Shown here: piece by piece, positions 60,206-64,000 of the stretch
Numbering within the stretch: position 1 is the stretch's first letter
Layout: each line of letters starts with the position of its first letter
Assembly: GCF_028476545.1 (NCBI RefSeq)
Contig: NW_026731944.1
Coordinates: 186,001-250,000, forward strand
DNA: 64,000 bases
Direction of reading: 5' to 3'
Source: Physella acuta
Taxonomy: Eukaryota; Mollusca; Gastropoda; Physidae
Made by a program: the position numbers and the translations under genes
Notes under the pieces: generated by a model
The model's input: the letters and a program-made list of their open reading frames with translations, nothing else
Database searches by the model: none
Told to the model about the DNA's origin: nothing

Positions 60206-62694
60206 ATGGGTGGAATCAAAGTAAAATCTAAAGGACTAGGAGCCATTCTGAACACTTTTTCAATATTCTTCCTTATTTGCCAATTCAAGGTAAGCTTTTA
60301 ATTTACTTTTTTCACAACTTTTTAAGGCAGACCGAGATCTATAAGACAAGTTTAGTTTAAGTAAATAAGCAGGCCTTTTGGCCAAGTTTATTCATCACAC
60401 CAGAGCATACACTACCATTTTATCACATTATTATTAAATTTTCAATTTATAGGCCTAATTAGTTTTTTAGTAGGCCCTAATTATAATTAATCTCTGCTCA
60501 AATGACTAAACTAATCTTCTGATAATCTCAAAGTGATTTAAGCTATTTAAAGTTTAAAATTAGATTACTAGCCCATATATTACAGATTGTACTACTCTAT
60601 AGCTATGGTTAAGCTTTGAATTTTATCAAACAATATTCAACCCAACAGTTATGTGGTGCTGGTGGCAATGCTCTTCTGGAAGCAAGTGGCAGTGATGGCA
60701 AGAAGATGACCTTCTGCGTTTACTACAACAATGAATTCCAACACCTCCCCAGCTCTTTGGATAAAACAGTACCACATAATTTACTCGACTTTTCCACATC
60801 TCAGGGGTGTAAACCTTCTGACTTTAATTCGTCTTTAAAGTTTGAAAACTCTGCCGTGGCTGTGTCCAGAGGCGATTGCACTTTCACCCAGAAAGCTAAT
60901 TTGATTGAGGCGGCGAAAGGAAAAGCTGCTATAATAGTCGATGATAAAAATTCTAGTAAGATTCCAATACCTGGTGGGAATGCATCAGACTATCATTCTA
61001 CTAACATCACTCTGGTCATTATCTCTTTCAATGATTACCAGCAAGTTTTGCAGCTTTCAGGACCTGTGGTGGTGAAGCTGTTTGCTCCGGTACAGCCAGA
61101 GTGGGATGGAAACATGCTGGTTATCATATTTTTTTCAACACTGTTTGTAATGCTCGGCGCAGGCTGGGCTGCATACAATGAAGCGAAACTAATGTCAAGA
61201 TCGCTTGACAGGAGAGATGAAGACATGAAAGGAAAAGAATCCAGTGAGCCCAGGATAGAGTTCACAGTCTGGGTTGTCGCAGTGTGGTTCATTGTCATCT
61301 GTGCCGTCCTGTTGCTACTTTATTTCTTCTTTGACGTCATGGTTTACTTCTTCATTGGAATATTTTGTCTGGCCTCCTCGTACAGTCTTTATCAATGCCT
61401 GTTGCCATTGTGGTCAAAAGTTGTGCCAATATCGTATGATATACCTGTGAATAGGCTTCCTTGCATCAAATCAAAGGTAAGTTAGTTAGTGGATAAAAGT
61501 TACCTTTAATTTTATCTCCTTTATATTCTAATTATGAAGAACCAATTTTCAATGACAGACTGTTTTATATTCATATTCATTATGAGTTAACCAGGGTGTA
61601 ATAACTCATGTCAATACAAACTGTTGAGATCTTTTCTCTATCAGTGCAGAGTCCCTGACAGGTCTTTTGTGATTATGGCCTTAAATAAGCAGTTAGCACT
61701 AAATCACAGCTTATGAAATTGCATTTGTATTTTAATAATAAAACATTTACACTAGTTTTTAACTTGAAAACATGGCACGTATAAGTAATAAATTACTCAG
61801 TATCACACTGGAATTTGTTTTATAAATTCTAAAAGGAGTAAGTTATAGATTTTTAGTAAGAAGATATACCAGAAACAGTTATTATTGTTTATTTTTTGTA
61901 TTGCTATAATGATTGTGATATTATTTGCTTAAGATTCAATGTATTTTTTTATCATATTGCAGATCAAGCTTCGAAGTTTTCTGCTGTATATGCCTTGCCT
62001 GACCCTCGGAATCTTCTGGGCCGTTGAACGCCATTCCAAATTTGCCTGGACAATCCAGGACTTGCTCGGGTCTTCCTTCTGTATATATTTTATCCACAAC
62101 CTCCGCCTCCCCAACTTGAAAGTGATCGCCATCTTGCTGGTACTGCTGCTAGTGTATGATGTCTTTTTTGTTTTCATCACCCCACTCTTCACCAAAGATG
62201 GTGGAAGCATAATGGAGTCTGTTGCCACTGGGGGCTCAAGCCACTCTAAAGAGTCACTACCAATGGTGTTTCTTGTCCCACTTCTAGGCGACAACGCTCT
62301 CATCAAATGCAGGGAACGTGCTTACTCTCTGCTAGGTTTTGGTGATATAATTATCCCAGGTATTCTCTTGTCATACAACGCCGTCTTTGATGTCCGTAAA
62401 GGGACAAGAATGCTGTACTTAATCTGCTCATCTGTTGGCTACTTTGTTGGCATGCTCGTCTGTATGGTTTCCTTAGTGTACATGAACTCGGGCCAACCTG
62501 CGTTGTTGTATCTGGTCCCTGGGACACTGCTAACAACTGTTGTGATAGCGCTGGTCCGAGGAGAGCTGAAGCAGTTGATTCTGGGTTCACACTTGCTGGG
62601 TGAAAATTGCAACAACCAGGCTTCGGTCAAGGACGTTGAAGAGGGAGACGCAAACGACAGTCAAGATGAAGAGGAAGTAAATTTAATTAATTAA
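60206..62694 (+). CDS. SPPL2: Signal peptide peptidase-like 2 (SPPL2-type intramembrane aspartyl protease)
   Basis: Three exons, 60206-60289, 60649-61476 and 61963-62694 (TAA), all phase 0; 547 residues. Residues 1-28 form a signal peptide (ILNTFSIFFLIC). Residues about 29-175 are a lumenal PA (protease-associated) domain with N-glycosylation sites at Asn88, 129, 139 and 147 and the block AVSRGDCTFTQKANL. Then come nine or so membrane segments. The catalytic motifs are intact: YD at 369-370 (LLLVYDVFFVF), GFGD at 429-432 (LLGFGDIIIPG) and PAL at 483-485 (SGQPALLYLVP). The tail is acidic (VEEGDANDSQDEEE). The family (A22B) cleaves type II membrane protein stubs in late endosomes, lysosomes or plasma membrane; the PA domain and signal peptide separate SPPL2 from SPP and SPPL3. 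Whether it matches SPPL2a, b or c cannot be said; invertebrates usually have one. It has few introns for the family. AATAAA signals are at 63413 and 63574. Confidence 0.93.
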
Positions 62695-64000
62695 TTTATC
62701 AGTTATTATTCTATTTATAGGTGGTCGATAATTGCTGTTATGTTCAGGGCTTTTATGGGGAGACAGAGTTTTACATGTTTTAATAATTTCTAATTTGATA
62801 ACCTAACTTTTGTTTGTTTTTATGGATTACCGTTGGCTATGATTAACTATATAATAGTTATGTAGACGTTATACAAAGTAGGCCTTGAGGAAAAAGTGTA
62901 ATTCCACTCCAGCTTGTCTCCTTTAAGTTCTAAACAATGTATGCTAATTTATTTTATATTTAGTCATTATATGAAACTCCAAGGCATTGGGGAGGGGAGG
63001 TAATATTCAAATAAATGTAGTCTTTAATATCAAGAACAGAGAGGTAGTGGTAGATATACATTCATTGTGACATGTGGTCCCTTAGTTATTGAAAGTGTTA
63101 GTGTTTTGTTATTTGCTTGTTATTTACAATAAGTATTTTGCACTAATATATGACGAACTGCTTTTCCACATTCATCAAATCATTTTAGCTGAGTATAAAG
63201 TACCTTATTACCTGATCATTATTACAATTTGAAATTGTTTTTTTTTTATTTATACCCAAGAAGTATGTTTATAATTATAAGTAATATCAAGGGATAAGTG
63301 TATAAAGTCGATTTCTTTCTTCCATGTTTATTTAATTAATATGTATGTGGTTTTTCTGAAAATGCAATCATTTTTTCTAAATCTATGGCTTCAAAGGGGC
63401 TATATTCCATTGAATAAATGACTTGTTTCAGTATAAGTGTAAAATATAAAAGGGTAATTTTTAACAGTCGTTCTTAAACAATGGTTTGATATAAAGATGT
63501 ATCTAGACATGGTGTTTAATATACTGGTGTTATAAAGAATGTTTTTAGAGGGTTGTTTTTTTTAAATTGAATTAATAAAAACTTTATTTTTAAAATAATC
63601 CCTATGCTTCAAGTTATTCACTTTTTAATTTGAGAATATTGTGTACTGCAAACTTTCATTATAGAACATTTTTTTTTTACATTTGAAAAGAAGACAAAAG
63701 TTTGTTTTTTTTTTTTTTAAACTAACAATGATGTTTACAATTTGCAATTAATTCAGATACTAAAATAGTTGTAGGCCTGCTTCTTTGAGAGGTTGTAATT
63801 AGAATATTCACAGAATCGTAGACTCATTTTAACAGTGAGTTTCCTTCAGTTGGTAACACCGTCAGGTCTAATACTTTCATTTGTTCACTGTTTTATGCAG
63901 CAACTTGTGAAGTAGTGTACTTTCATTTGTTCACTGTTTTATGCAGCAACTTGTGAAGTAGTGTATACTACTAGTTAGTCCCTTCCTCACATGTACTGAC
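62695..64000. other. SPPL2 3' UTR and downstream flank
   Basis: AT-rich. Polyadenylation signals AATAAA are at 63413-63418 and 63574-63579, the second followed by an AT/T-rich stretch. No further exon was recognised to the window end. Confidence 0.5.
63872..63965 (+). repeat. Tandem duplication, 46-bp unit, two copies
   Basis: TACTTTCATTTGTTCACTGT...GTGAAGTAGTG is present twice with a 46-bp offset and no difference, so it is a recent duplication. Confidence 0.9.

Overview
This is a window of an animal nuclear genome. The genes have many introns with GT-AG junctions. Introns and spacers are AT-rich and crowded with tRNA-derived SINEs, hAT-like MITEs, long (TA)n runs and minisatellites. The gene set (a PRDM8 homologue, the exosome subunit EXOSC5, the prefoldin-like PDRG1, a four-repeat annexin with a Tyr/Pro-rich tail, and an SPPL2 intramembrane protease) is general metazoan. 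Protein style and repeat content suggest a lophotrochozoan, probably a gastropod mollusc; that is inference and cannot be proved from sequence alone.

Layout: positions 1-27 kb hold no recognisable protein-coding exon. This stretch is mobile elements, tandem repeats and a 4.1-kb satellite with a 20-bp unit, broken by about seven islands of complex, balanced-composition sequence. The islands look like candidate conserved non-coding or promoter elements. One of them, near 9.5 kb, has a TATA box, an initiator-like site and a 5' splice donor, so it may be the untranslated first exon of the next gene. PRDM8 follows on the + strand (visible coding exons 27310-32571). EXOSC5 is on the - strand (36582-39577, two coding exons), head to head with PDRG1 (+, 41069-41972, three exons). 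A 16-coding-exon annexin gene (+) fills 44.97-51.67 kb. From 53.9 to 57.7 kb there are three tandem copies of an unclassified element whose + strand is almost purely A and C, followed by a fossil integrase fragment. SPPL2 (+, 60206-62694) has three exons and intact catalytic motifs.

The genes are not a functional cluster: they serve chromatin repression, RNA decay, chaperone assembly, calcium-dependent membrane binding and intramembrane proteolysis. The most notable features are the mobile elements and tandem repeats. They include two MITE families with CAGWG ends and exact 8-bp target duplications whose interiors carry oligo-C/G tracts. There is also a foldback element with 62-bp perfect arms and a telomere-like core inside the EXOSC5 intron, an internal 1800-bp-offset duplication in the satellite, and minisatellites that run directly into the 3' splice sites of a PRDM8 exon and an annexin exon. 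Exon boundaries were set by reading splice sites, codon phase and remembered family sequences; no database search was run.
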